The notes under the pieces were generated by a model, which worked only from the letters and a program-made list of their open reading frames with translations, was not told the DNA's origin and did not search any database. The position numbers and the translations under genes are program-made. DNA of 64,000 bases from Centrapalus pauciflorus (lineage: Eukaryota; Streptophyta; Magnoliopsida; Asterales; Asteraceae): positions 1 through 64,000 of the forward strand of contig JAANYP010002997.1 in the NCBI GenBank assembly GCA_020465985.1, in the 5' to 3' direction. Of this stretch, positions 22,498 through 34,218 are shown one piece after another; within the stretch, counting starts at the first letter, position 1, and every line of letters begins with the position of its first letter.

Positions 22498-23130
22498 CCC
22501 TGCAAGCGATTATAAATGGATTGAGGGATGGTTCCATTTAAGTTACAAATACCAACGTAAAGTTGTTTCATGTTTTTCCAATGGCCTATGTTGTCTAGAA
22601 ATCAAAACTTGGAAACAGAAGCGGTTGTTGGTTGGTAGATGATGTCATCTTTTTCAAAAATTATTGGTGATAATATTTAATAACAATTATTATGCTAAGA
22701 AAAAGGTATAGCATTAGCATTGAGTTTTTTTAAGAGTCGTGCTTTTAGAAATTATTTCTCAAAATAAGAAACTTTGTTATTTTATTTAGATAAATTACAG
22801 AACTAGTTTACGTGATTTGTTTAAAATTATGAAAATCGTATCTCATCTTTCAAAGTTGTATAAACAGTCCATCAAATCATTGTTTTTTTTTTTTTTCAGA
22901 ATTTGTTACTTTTTGGTTAATTGAGTGTTAATCTTTTAGAATTGACGACTTCACCTTTTTCATTGCTACAGATTTAATCCTTGTGGTTTACGAATCATTT
23001 CAATAGCAGTCAAATTTTTTTTTTAATTTTTATTTATTTTCTTTGTACATTTACTAACTACTATGTTTTAACTTTTTATTTAGGGTGCGTTTGGTTTGTT
23101 GATTGGTTTGGAAATTCGTATGAGTTTGAA

Positions 23131-23393
23131 CAGGGTCGTTCCTATCGTTTTTGGGACTTTGGGCAAAAACTTATAAAGTACCCTTTAAACATGTATGTAT
23201 ATATTACGGTCAAAGATTAAATGAAACAACCATGTATATATGCAGGTAAATATCACAGTCAAACAACTAGCAAAACAAGTAAACTACTAGTATTATCTCA
23301 TGTATCAGAGGAAAAAAGAAAATATTGGGGCCCCCTTGGCTGTTGGGCCCTTGGGCAGTAGCCCAGGTTGCACACCCTAATAGGCTGGCCCTT
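23131..23393. mobile_element. hAT-like MITE (263 bp)
   Basis: Flanked by the identical octamer AGTTTGAA (23123-23130 and 23394-23401), as expected of hAT elements. Termini are CAGGGTCGTTCC and TAGGCTGGCCCTT, related to the element at 22226. The interior has TTTTTGGGACTTTGGGCAAA and GCCCTTGGGCAGTAGCCC. Confidence 0.8.
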
Positions 23394-24529
23394 AGTTTGA
23401 AATAAATAAATGAAAGAATATGAGGAATGAGAAAACTCATAAATGTACATGAGTTTGAGTTTTTAGTAATCATTTCCACAAATTTGGTTATCATTTTTCA
23501 AACAAACAATATTTGTGAAACACGAATCCATTCTATACCTTAACGTGTTTAAAAAATCTAAATTTTATAATTAATTTTAGTTTTTCAATTTTTATTTTGG
23601 TTATAAACACACTAATATATAATAAAAATTTTAATTGTTATTATTAATTAATTAAAATCAAGACAAAACCGTTACATCTCTCGACAACCTCTAGCCGCAA
23701 ATACCAAAAATTGAAATTAATAATGATTCGTCGTTTTTTTCCTTCGAAAAACTAAAAATTCGATTGATTGTTCTTTTTTCTAATAAAAATCTAAAGATCT
23801 TATTAGTTCATCGTTTTATCCGTTTGAAATATTAAAAATCCGATTGGTTCGTCGTATTTTACGTTCAGATAAATTGAAAACCTGAATGGTTCATCATTTT
23901 TTCCGTTCAAAAAAATAGAAAATCGCAATGGTTAGTCATTATTCTGTTTGAAAAAATTAAAAATTCAATTGGTTTATCATTCTTTTAATATTTTTAAACG
24001 GATAAAACGACTAAAAATTTCCATTAAACGGAGAAATGCAATGAACCAATCAGATTATTTCGAGATGCAAAAATTGACAAACCAATCGGATTTTCATTAT
24101 TCCAAATGAAAAAAACAACGAACCACTCATATTATCAATTGTTTGTTAGGAAAAAATGACAATCTGTCGGATTTTCAATTTCCCGAACAGAAATAATGAC
24201 GTACAATTACGAACTCCATCGAAAACCCATCAATCTTGACTTCGAATGCCCAAAATATAATAATATCAAAAACAATTCACAAATCATACAGAATCAATCA
24301 CAAATCTAGTAAAATCGATACTCATTCACAAACCTAACAAAATTTAAAAAACCTATCTTTTTTCCGAAAATACCTAAAATCAATGAAATCGATATCCAGT
24401 CGCAAAGCTTACAAAATTTAAAAAACACATTGATATTGACTGAAATCAATAATTTTTGTATTGAACGTTAATCTGTGATGAAATCAAATTTGAAACAGTT
24501 CAACAATAAAAACAACTACCACTAAACAG

Positions 24530-24591
<62 letters not shown>
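24530..24591. repeat. (ATT)n microsatellite, about 20 units
   Basis: Uninterrupted trinucleotide repeat. Confidence 0.95.
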
Positions 24592-24593
<2 letters not shown>

Positions 24594-24965
24594 AATCAAT
24601 TTTTACAATAGAAATAGCTTGTAATATATAAAACTTACATATAATTGTAAAAGATTTGTATACATAAAAGTAATCAGTGTTAATTAATATAATAAGTTAA
24701 AAATTGATAATGTTATTAGAAACGTAAAGTAAATAATAAAGGAGAAGTAATAATAATAAAAAAGTCATTAAATTACCGTTAAGGATCATATACATAATTG
24801 ATGATTGAAAACATAAGGGACCAAACTCTAAAATGTAAAAATGTCATTTAAAAAAGTTTAACAGTTGACAAACAAAAGATGACCAAAAATGAATGTAAAC
24901 TGTTAAGTCAGGAACCATTTATGCAATTTCAAAAGTTAAAGGACCATTTCTATAATTTTAAACAA

Positions 24966-26063
24966 AACACACCTTTAATTTACAAAAACATAGTATCTAT
25001 AATTTTCTTAAAATAAAAACTAAAAAAGAATAGGCAAAACAACTTCAAAGGTAATAAACAAATTTATTCCCAAAGCATTCTTTGTCTTCAACAAAATCAA
25101 AACAAAAATGATTAAACTTGATCTGAAATCGATTCGGGTTTTTCTTCTTCTCCAAACTTTAAGCTTCTCTTTGTCTTCAACGATTCGAGTCGCATATCTA
25201 AAAAACGAAGATATTCAGATGGTTTTTGGGTTTCAGATCTTCATTTGAAATCATTTCTGGGTTTCAATGGTCTTTGTGTTTTGATTTATTCTCTATTTGA
25301 TTGATTCAAAGCATGATTGGTCTCGTTTCTAAGTTTCGATTTCAACGTTTAATGATTTATGGGTTCTGATGAATGTCTAATTATCCAGGGTAGTCGTTAA
25401 GGGTATGTTTGGTACGGTAGAACTGCATGAAATAGAAACATACGAGATTTATACGAACTTTTGTTACATGATGAAAGCATTGATTGTAAATGAAATGAAG
25501 TAGAGAATTGAATCTAGTGTAAATTTGATTTATCTCATTTCATTCTTTACATGGAGAGAATTAAAGACATAGAAAGAGAATAGAGTTTTAACAATGTTTC
25601 TTTCATTCTCGTCCATAGATTAAATTAATCTAATGGTTTTGATTAAATAGATTGATTGCGGAATTAGCGAGAAAAAAAATTGGTATTAATAATTTCTTAA
25701 TTCATTCAGGGGTAAATTTTGAAAAGTGGCAATAGAAAAAATATTGATGTTAAGTTGTTAACAAAAAAAATATCATATTTCTTTAAATTAAAATAATATT
25801 AATATTAAAATTTTTAGATCGATAAAATTATACCATAAAAATGAAAATTTTATACTTTTTAAAATGGCACCGTTCACAATATAATTTTATCGAAAAAAAT
25901 TTACGTGTTTATATTTTGTAAAAAAAAGTTAGTCAGATGAACATTCAATATATCATATTGAGAATATTCAATGTTGATATAACATTATATATAATATAAT
26001 CAACACTGCGTATTGTATACGATTGCTATTGTATTTCATATCGATCGTATTTTCAACACTACA

Positions 26064-26146
<83 letters not shown>

Positions 26147-26821
26147 CATTAAATATTTAAAAAATGTGATAATTATTGCAATTCATCATTCGAGATTTGA
26201 TATGAATATTTAAAGTTTATATTTATAAAGATCGATCGGGCCGGTCATGATATATATATTTTTTGAAAAAATTACGTGTTATATATATTTTTGAAAAAAT
26301 ATTATTCATATTTAAATTCAATATACGATGGCGTAACATTGACTGTCGAAGTAACACTATAAATTGTATATTTAAATTCAATATTTAGAAAATAGTCAAA
26401 ACCATAATCAAAATTGATGGTCAAACTTGGTAGGCTAGAAACTAAAATTAATTTAATGTTAATTGCATATTTATCATATTCATTAGGTTGCGTTGGTAAA
26501 GAACTTTAATGAGTTTTTAGAAGCTTAAACTTTTGATTCAGATTTAAAATCTCTCAAAAGCACTTTCACGAGAAGTTATTTAATTTGAAGTAGCTTTCAA
26601 AACGAGCTTGAGTTTTTTGTCTAACAAAATTACTTTTTCACTCTCTAATAACTATAAACTACAACTTTTAATTAATATCAATGTCCTTTTTATGTCATTT
26701 AATACTAAAAGCTACAAGTATAACTATTTTTACCAAACACATTTATAAAGAACAATAAGATCAATCTCTTTTAAAAAGCTCCAGCTCACAGCTTCAGCTA
26801 GTTGTGTCAAACATAGCCTTA
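24966..26821. other. AT-rich intergenic DNA
   Basis: Contains short MITE-like phrases (GGGTATGTTTGGTACGG at about 25401) whose second end I could not define. No gene was recognised. Confidence 0.4.
26070..26144. repeat. (TA)n microsatellite, about 75 bp
   Basis: An uninterrupted TA tract without an adjacent inverted-repeat element, unlike the tracts at 3180, 16055, 61694 and 62620. Confidence 0.95.
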
Positions 26822-28226
26822 TAGGGTGTTTGGTTTTGATTATCAAAGCAAATTATCTGATTATCACGTTACACTACCGCAAATAAGCTGGTTGAAGTGT
26901 TTGGATGAGTTTTCTTAAAAAGTGATTATTTGCGTTAGGTGGTAAAGTTACCACTCTTTTGCTACAGCAGCTTTTTGTTGCTGTAAAGCAACAGCAATTC
27001 ATTTTAATTGTTAAATGACAATTCTACCCTTTGTTTAACCTAAACCTAATACCCTTTACCCTTTTATTTTTCATTTTCACAACTCCTGTTGTTCATCGTT
27101 CACGCCTCCAACAAGCTCAGCATCCTGTTCCATCTCTTCCCTGCCCTCCGTCTCTAGACCACCGGCGACCACCGAGCCAGCAGCGTCTTCACCACCAGCG
27201 GCGTCTTCACCAGGCGGCGACCAGCAGCGCCTTCACCAGCGGCGGCCAGGCAGCGTCTTCATCAGCAGCGACCACCAGTGACCACCGTCCAGCAGTGTCT
27301 TCACCAGGCGGCGACGGGAACAGCAGCGACGGGAACAGCGGCGCAGGTAAGTTCCTTTGGTTTTTCAGTTCATTTTTTCAGATTTTATGAATGAAAATAC
27401 ACAACTGGATCTGATCGAGAACGGCGACCACCGCTGGAGCTGATCGAGAACAGGCCAATCACTGACGAAATAGCCACGCAGGTCATTTTCTTGTACAAGC
27501 TTCATACAAAATCCTTTTGGTGTATCAGAAAATGAAATCTTTTTGGGCGGTGGAATAAGGCCTATCGCAAGGTCAGTTATCTTTCTTTGGGGATTTCTTC
27601 GTTATATTTTTTTCTTAGAGATGATGATGAGGAATGAGGCTGGAAAGTGGTGGGAATGGTATAGATTTGCTGTAAAATATAGCCCAAGAAAAGCAATTGA
27701 TTTTGTACTACTTTCTTATTTGAGCATGACTACTGTTTCGTTCAACACAATACAAGTATTGGTAGCTATGCTTGTACAACACAGTACAAGTATTCTTGCA
27801 TATGTTGGGTTGAGAGATTTGCTGTAAAAGAAGCATTAACAAGTGTTCTTGCAACAGTACAAGAAATTTCAGCAAGGTACTGGGAGATCTTTTACAACAC
27901 AGTACAAGTCAAAAAAGCATTACCACAGTACAAGTATTCTTGCATATTGATAAATAATTATAAATAAAAATATTATATTATAAGCTAAAATACATATTAA
28001 ATTAAGAAAATTCATAATTATATACAAATGTCTTTTTTGGTAATTTTACAAGTTTAAAACGCAAATCCAAACACTTAAAAACTGATTATTTGATAATTGT
28101 GATAACCTGCTGCATAAGCTAATCCAAACACTAAACTTTCAGCAGCACTTTTTGTTACAGCAATAATCTGATTATCAGGTATCAAAACGCTGCAGCACTT
28201 TTCCAAACGCAAAACCAAACACCCTC
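26822..28226. mobile_element. PIF/Harbinger-like element (1.4 kb) with a GC-rich core
   Basis: Terminal inverted repeats TAGGGTGTTTGGTTTTG and (inverse) GAGGGTGTTTGGTTTTG, flanked by TTA on both sides (26819-26821, 28227-28229). The core at about 27090-27440 is GC-rich with CAGCAGCGTCTTCACCAGCG-type triplet phrases, and 27770-27950 repeats ACAGTACAAGTATTCTTGCA several times. No transposase domain was recognised. Short reading frames inside look like low-complexity translation products. Confidence 0.7.
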
Positions 28227-28229
28227 TTA

Positions 28230-29197
28230 GTGTTATGAAATAATTTGAAGTTTTATATTGGTTTCTCAGTTCTACACTACAATAATCTCAATCCTATATA
28301 TACACATTTATGTGACACGATTTTTTTAGTATTTAAAAGCCGTCTTATTTTGACCACATTTAAAAATAGTCCGTGTAAAGAAAATTAAAAAAAAAAAAAA
28401 AAAACTTGCTAAAATCAGCAGCAAGTAACTCGTGTGTAATGTGTATAGATCACACAATCACCAAATATAAATTCTTAATGTGTGAAACTAGTTTTTAATG
28501 TCCAAAAAGGACATAAATATATAGATTAAAAAATAACTATTGCATTGAAATCTGATTATGTCATCAATTCAAATATTTATGCAATTACAACTTCTAACCT
28601 ATATCAATTCATGTAACTAAATTACTTTTAATACAATTTATGCAAACCACCCTTTTAAATAGAGTATGGGTTGGAATATGAATAAAAAAATTATTAAAAT
28701 TTAATGCGTCATTTTATTTCTATTGGCTTATTACAATTTTTCTGAATCCTGTTTAAAAAGTTATTACTCATTTCCTATTAAATAACCACTAAAACTTAAT
28801 AAATATTACCGTCAAATAATTGAAGATAATTGTGAGGGTCAATTGTTTGATAGAAATAATTAATTTATGTACGAATTTGACCGTCGTTAATAAAAAATGG
28901 TTAATGTTCACTGCGATGATTGTATCATTGTTTAACGTAAATGGAAAATTTTACAACATAGATCGGTTAACTTTATATCAAACTATTTTTTTTCCCAAAT
29001 AGCGGGAGTTTTACTGATTACTCAAAGGTGATCTCTATTTAACTCTTTGTTTTTTTTTAGTTAGGACATATATAATACAGTTTTTTAAACATGAAGGTCT
29101 AGGCAAATTCTCAATCTGGTTTGCTACTATTCATAGTCAAAACAAAAGCAAATATTAATTGTAGCTAAACTTGCTACAAATATAATTGTAATAGAAA
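28230..29197. other. AT-rich intergenic DNA
   Basis: CACTACAATAATCTCAATCC at 28273 resembles a CACTA terminus, but no partner was found. The 60-codon frame at 28820-29002 has no support. Confidence 0.4.
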
Positions 29198-29587
29198 GGG
29201 AGAATTGCTTAGAATAACAAGCAACTCTTTTTTTTCTTATTATAGCAATCTTGTAAATTTTGTACCAAATAAAGGAATCAACTCTTTGTTCATTTCCGAT
29301 TATAACATTTAACCGGTAAATAAAAAAAGTTAACCGGTAAAAAAGGGTTATATATAGGTTTTATTGTTTAAAATAACAATCTACTTTTTAATTTTTTTTT
29401 CTCATCATGACAACGAGTTTTATTTTTTATCATTTGATATATTGTTTGAAATAACAACCTACTTGTTGTTTACCGGTTAAATGCTATAATCAGAAGTCAA
29501 CCAAAAGTTGGTTCCATTATTTGGGACAAAATTTATGGGATTGCTATAATAAAAAAAAAGTTGCTTGCTATTTTGAGAAAAAAAAAA
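29198..29587. mobile_element. small MULE-like or fold-back MITE
   Basis: GGGAGAATTGCTTAGAATAA and the next 65 bp return inverted near 29510-29587 (GACAAAATTTATGGGATTGC ... TTGCTTGCTATTTTGAG). The interior also mirrors itself around AACCGGTAAA phrases. The A-rich right end hides any duplication. Confidence 0.6.
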
Positions 29588-30611
29588 TGAAACATACAAT
29601 TAGTGGTCTATCCAATTAACTCTTTAGCTAATGACACATATTAACAAATGGTAAATTTATTGAGATACAAAATATGGTTCGTGTGAATACCTAAAAAATG
29701 CAGAGTACCGTGAGTACCTGTAAACACACGGGTTTCAGATGTGCATTTGCTCCGAAAAAAAAATTAAATTTTTTTTTCATATTCATTTAGATACAAATAA
29801 AATAATGCTATTCGTAAAAAATTATATACATTCACACTTTTGAACATCTTAAAAGTCATGTGAACATGTTTAGTTGTGAACACACGTTTCACATAGTTCT
29901 AGCGTGTGTTTATGTGTGATTTTTTGCAAGTAGGCTTGTATTATTAATTTAAACATGATTATGAAAAGAAATTTCAAAAAAAATGGTTTTAAGCGAGGGT
30001 ACTCCGCAAAACTAGTGGTATTTGAGGTACATTGATTATGATATAATTAGTTACTTAACATAATATAAATATATAATATTACGAAAATAATAGAAATAAA
30101 CAACAAAACTAAATACATGGAGAGAGAATGTATAGTATCATGGTTTTGTATAAATTATTGATTAATTAAAAACGAAATATTTAAATTTGGTAATTTATAA
30201 TTAATTTTATAATTATTGTGATTTGAAAACATAAAATAACGAAAAAAAAGAAAGTAAAATCATAGTTTTTTCATTTAGTAGTTAAAACTCGTAATCATAA
30301 CAGCCATAGATTTAGCTAAAAGAAATCCATGTATAAAATTTGTATGAATCGCATTTTACACTAATAAAATGAGGATTTAGGGACAAATTCATGGGACAAA
30401 ATCTGAAAAGATGTTGTATATTTGCATTAATGATGATATTTAATAACAGTTAATTAATACAGTAGTAAATTAGCATTTAGTAATTAGTTTCAGAAAGAGA
30501 TCGAGATCGATATAGTAACCAGAGAAACTTGTAAATTAATCATCATGATCGAGGATGAGGAAAATTAAGCTAGAATACGAAATTATAGACAGAAATGGAG
30601 AAAAATCAAAA
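29588..30611. other. AT-rich intergenic DNA
   Basis: No gene or bounded repeat seen. The right end is the 3' flank of the small gene that follows. Confidence 0.4.
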
Positions 30612-30809
30612 TCAAAGAGGACGCTTGCCAGGATGATCAGCAGCTTGGAGTGTTTTATCGATGAGTTTACGAGCTTTACGGCTTCGGATCTGAACCCTAA
30701 CGCTGTTCGTCTTGTCCATCTTCGCATACACTTTCTTCGATTTCTTACTTTTCAATGCCTTCACCTTCGACTTTATCGTCTCGATTAAATTCTCAAACTG
30801 ATTCGTCAT
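30612..30809 (-). CDS. small lysine-rich uncharacterised protein (65 aa)
   Basis: A single-exon frame with a true ATG at 30809. The product begins MTNQFENLIETIKSKVKALK, continues with a basic KSKKSKKVYAKM patch, and ends with the SRKARKLIDKTLQAADHPGK segment. The N-terminal half could form an amphipathic helix; there is no signal peptide or membrane span. Support for a real gene is the non-repetitive, balanced codon use in an otherwise AT-rich region and a TATA box about 130 nt upstream. I have an impression of similar short plant proteins with an 'SRKARKLIDKTL' motif but cannot name a family or function. Confidence 0.55.
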   Translation of the reverse strand: MTNQFENLIETIKSKVKALKSKKSKKVYAKMDKTNSVRVQIRSRKARKLIDKTLQAADHPGKRPL

Positions 30810-30941
30810 GATCTCGATCCCTTGTTACATTTACTACAATCCAATTCCAAATCCAAATCCAAATATAAATAAATATTATATACAGATTTATGGAAGACTT
30901 TTACAAACTGAGAAGCGGTACAACCTCCTCAGTGTTCTCTC

Positions 30942-30951
30942 CTATTTATGG
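30942..30951 (-). promoter_or_regulatory. TATA box of the 65-aa gene
   Basis: CCATAAATAG on the minus strand, about 130 nt before the ATG at 30809. The intervening sequence is moderately GC-rich, as for a leader. Confidence 0.45.
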
Positions 30952-31159
30952 AGTTTGTTGCGTACCAGACTTCTTTTTATTTCCAATATTTTCATTTTAC
31001 ACCCTCCTACAATACTATTATGTCTTACTTTGTCACTTCTTTTTTTCTATTTTTGATAACTTTTTAATGTTTCTCTCTTTTCTATTTTTTAAAATACACT
31101 GGGATTGATGAATGAGATTATTATATTATTACGTTATAATAACGTAAATAATTAATTTA

Positions 31160-31457
31160 GAGTTTTTGGATTGCATTAATTAATAAGTGATTATTTGTGT
31201 TTAAAATTAATCTACCACAGTTTTTCATAAGTTAAAAATATAACTTATTTGTATAATAAGTGATTATTTGGTCATTTTATAAGTTAAAATAAAAATCAAA
31301 ACACTTTAAAAACTGATTATTTGATAATTGTGATAGCAAACAACAGAAGCTAAAACAAACACTTAATTTTTTGTAGCGTTTTTTATTACAACTGTTATCT
31401 GATTATTAGTTTTCAAAATGCTGCAACACTTTTTCAAACGCTAATCCAAATACCTCC
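31160..31457. mobile_element. short MITE related to the element at 26822-28226
   Basis: Phrases such as AAAACTGATTATTTGATAAT and TTATCTGATTAT, and the end CAAACGCTAATCCAAATACC, match the right end of the larger element closely. The left end GAGTTTTTGGATT is its inverse counterpart. Target duplication is unclear. Confidence 0.6.
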
Positions 31458-31594
31458 TAAATTGATTGACGTGTCCTAAAACAGAATTTTAAAAATATGA
31501 TAATAACATATGATACATTAACAAGGAAAGAGAGTGAGATAAGAAATATGATATATTTAGTAGACACATGAGTTATGTACGTATATTATTATTT

Positions 31595-33133
31595 GAGTTA
31601 ATTACAAAAATGTTCCCTGTGGTTTGTTTTAAAAATTGGATTTCGTCCATGAACTTTTAATTTTACAGAAATGATCCTTATTATCACTGTTTGATTGCAA
31701 TTTTGGTCCATCGAGCTATTAACTTTTTTAATATGATCAGTATACCCTTATTTTGATGGAAACCACAAGAACCAATTCTGCAATTAATTTTTTTATAACT
31801 ATTTTCACTATTAATTAAATATTTTATTTTATAGTGTTAATTAACTTTAATGAATTATATAAAAGGAAAAGAATTGTTTTATTTATGTTGGTTCGTAAAT
31901 GATCTAAATACTTTTAGTCTTAATTAAAATTAAATAAAGTGTAAAACTCTCAAAAACTATAATAAAAAATCATTTATGTTTAGAAATTGTTTTTTAAAGG
32001 TTTCATAAATATGAAAATTTTCCTCTATAATTATTTATATTGGTTCGTACATTTATAATAAAAAAACATTTTGTTGATCAAACTACAAAGACCATTTATG
32101 TAAATGACTATACTTTATTTTTAGTGTTAATTAACTTTAATAAATTATTATAAAAATATTTATGAGCCAACAGTTTAATTAAAGTTAAAATTATTAGAGA
32201 ACTTAAATAAATAAAAATTAACGTTTAATTTGACCAAGTTAAAAAAAAACTTCTAATGGTCTAAGGCAACTCAAAATTTTTTTATTTAATGTATCAATTA
32301 TTTTATTTTAATTTTTAATTACACCAAAAACGATTTAAAAATTTAGGTCTATATAACATCTTTGAGATTCAAGATTAACAACTTTAATCATCAAACTTTG
32401 GTTTGTCAGACCTTTACAAAATCGAGAAATATAAATAGGTTTTTAATCTTTTTCGTCTTCAATTTGACTTTTCATTTTAATCCGATTAAATCGACACCTT
32501 AAAATTTTAAACCATTTAGATTTATCACTTTATCATTATCACCTTGCTTTGATACAAATGTGAGCAGATTATAAAATAGAATCTTTGGCAGATATTATTT
32601 AAAAAGAAAGTAAAATATATTTGACCAACAAACATATTTTTATTATAAATTTATGAACCAACATAAATAATTATAGAGTAAAAAATTTTTTTTAATAATA
32701 TTTTATATATGAAACCTCTAGAAAATAGTTTCTAAACATAAATGATTTTTTCAATTATAAATTTTGATTGGTTTACACTTTGATTATAGTAAATTAAAAA
32801 TAATTAAGACTAAAAATATCTAAATCATTTATGAACCAACATAAATAATTAAATAATTCTTTTCTTTTTTTATAGTTTATTAAAGTTAAGTAACCCTAAA
32901 AAATAATTTATTTAATTAAAAATAAAAATGAGTTAAAAATTTAATTATAGAAATGGTCCATATAGTTTGAATCAAAATAAGGGTAACTTGTTCATGTCAG
33001 AAAAGTTAATAGGTTGAGGGACCAAAATTGCAAACAAACTATGAAATAAGAACCGTTGCTGCATAATTGAAAGTTTAGTGACCAAATACAAATTTTAGGA
33101 CAAACCACAGGGACCAATTTTTGTAATTAACTT
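31595..33133. mobile_element. MULE-like non-autonomous element (1.5 kb), full copy
   Basis: The flanks are the identical 9-mer TTATTATTT (31586-31594, 33134-33142). Ends are GAGTTAATTACAAAAATG and (inverse) AAGTTAATTACAAAAATTGG. The inverted arms are about 190 bp and contain the 'accacagggaccaa' block. The right half is the same sequence as 1-779. No transposase. Confidence 0.88.
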
Positions 33134-33142
33134 TTATTATTT

Positions 33143-33681
33143 TTCGGATATATTTTATAAGAGTATTTGTATTGATTTTTAATTCAAAGAAACCAACTCA
33201 TTATAATAAATGTTATCCACGTAGATCGTGTCTATATTAAATTGCTATAATAAATGTCTTAAATCGATAGAAATCTTGTGCAGTTGTACATTTATTAAGC
33301 GTATCCATAGACTAAAGATCTTTTGTGAAAACTTTATCGTTGTGAACATTGTGAATAACCATAAAATAACTTTAAATTTTATGAATCTTGTTGAAAATAC
33401 TAGCGAACTCTTCTATCAACCTATTAATCTTATTGGATCCTATGGATTTTATTGAATCCTATGAATTTGTCGAATCTTATGAATCTTTTGAATCCTATGC
33501 ATCTTGTTATAAAAACTATTATGAACCTTTTGAATGTTCTGAATCTTGTTGAAAGCATTTCTATGAACCATTTGAATTATGTAAATCATGTTACAAACAC
33601 TTGTTGATATATATGAATGTTTATATGTATTTTTTATTTGTTCACAACAATAACTTGTTCACAATGGATCTCATCCCCATA
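33143..33681. other. AT-rich intergenic DNA with short repeated phrases
   Basis: Between 33410 and 33600 the words GAATCTTGTTGAA, GAATCCTATG and GAACCTTTTGAAT recur as a loose 20-25 bp repeat. There is a 75-codon frame at 33228-33455 with no recognised domain. Confidence 0.4.
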
Positions 33682-34218
33682 TCTATATTATTATATATAA
33701 TAATACAGGATAACACAATTTGCCACATGGTGTCACCACATTTATGAAGAAAAGATAAATACAACATTAATATTTTTTAATATAAAATAAAATAAAAATA
33801 ATATAATTATTTTCAAATATCTATAAACATAAATAAATAAATGCAACTTTATTATTTTTAATATGAATACAATCAACTTTTTCTAAAATCTATAAATTTC
33901 ACCAAAAAAGATAAATATAACATTAGTATTTTTGATATAAAATAAAATTAAAGATAAATACAATTCATTTTTCTAATGTCTATAAACATAAATAAATAAA
34001 TACAACTTATTATTTTTAATATAAAATAAAATAATAGAAAAATATAATTATTTTTTTATAATACATATAAACATAAATAAATAATTAACCAGAAAAAAAA
34101 TAAACATTATTATTATTAAATAAAATAAAATATAAATACAATTAATTAGTTTAATCTATATATATATAATAAATGAATATAAATAAATTTTATTCACGTA
34201 ACGTGGGACATAAACTAG
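33682..34218 (+). mobile_element. candidate non-autonomous Helitron
   Basis: Starts TCTATATTATTATATATAAT and ends ...GGGACATAAACTAG. The 3' CTAG fits the Helitron CTRR end, with a palindrome CACGTAACGTG a few bases upstream. The neighbours are A on the left and T on the right, as expected for insertion between A and T without duplication. It has no Rep/helicase. Confidence 0.5.

Larger units (their letters stand above)
21253..22625 (-). pseudogene. LRR receptor-like kinase relic (EFR/XA21-type)
   Basis: Intact members are plasma-membrane receptor kinases with an extracellular leucine-rich-repeat domain. On the minus strand from 22625 one reads LRR fragments LDNIGHWKNMKQLYVG and NLNGTIPQSIYN, a hAT-like insertion (22226-22497), then SLAVNQLTGSLPSAIATVFP, FGSGDSDEK, and after an in-frame stop NCSKLEKLDLDHCKF and GNLSHRLYYLDFTGNQLYGN. 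Directly after this LRR comes LVYEFMPNGSLY, a kinase subdomain V motif, with the transmembrane and ATP-binding regions missing. About 60 nt later, in another frame, comes ECLASIVKVGVSCSMDSPPQ-RMKI, the kinase C-terminal lobe; the catalytic loop and activation segment are absent. Stops, frameshifts and large deletions make it non-functional. The C-terminal frame runs into an unrelated ACCGGTACCGG-rich repeat at 21440-21552. Confidence 0.85.
22790..24965. mobile_element. possible MULE-like element with internal repeat arrays
   Basis: The left edge (AAATTACAGAACTAGTTTA) and the inverse of the right edge (AAATTATAGAAATGGTCCTT) are similar, but no target duplication is clear. Between them, about 23720-23990 carries degenerate units of the GGTTCGTCGTTTTTTCCGTT type, and 23990-24200 carries the same type inverted. 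A hAT-like element (23131-23393) and an (ATT)n tract are nested within it. Confidence 0.35.

Noticed and set aside
26480..26820. Sequence left of the PIF-like element considered as another MITE (GGTTGCGTTGGTAAAG ... TCAAACATAGCC)
   Set aside because: The two ends are only faintly inverse and no duplication could be defined.
27031..27390. 119-codon frame with QQRLHHQ/SSA repeats
   Set aside because: Low-complexity product of a GC-rich triplet-like repeat inside a PIF-like element.
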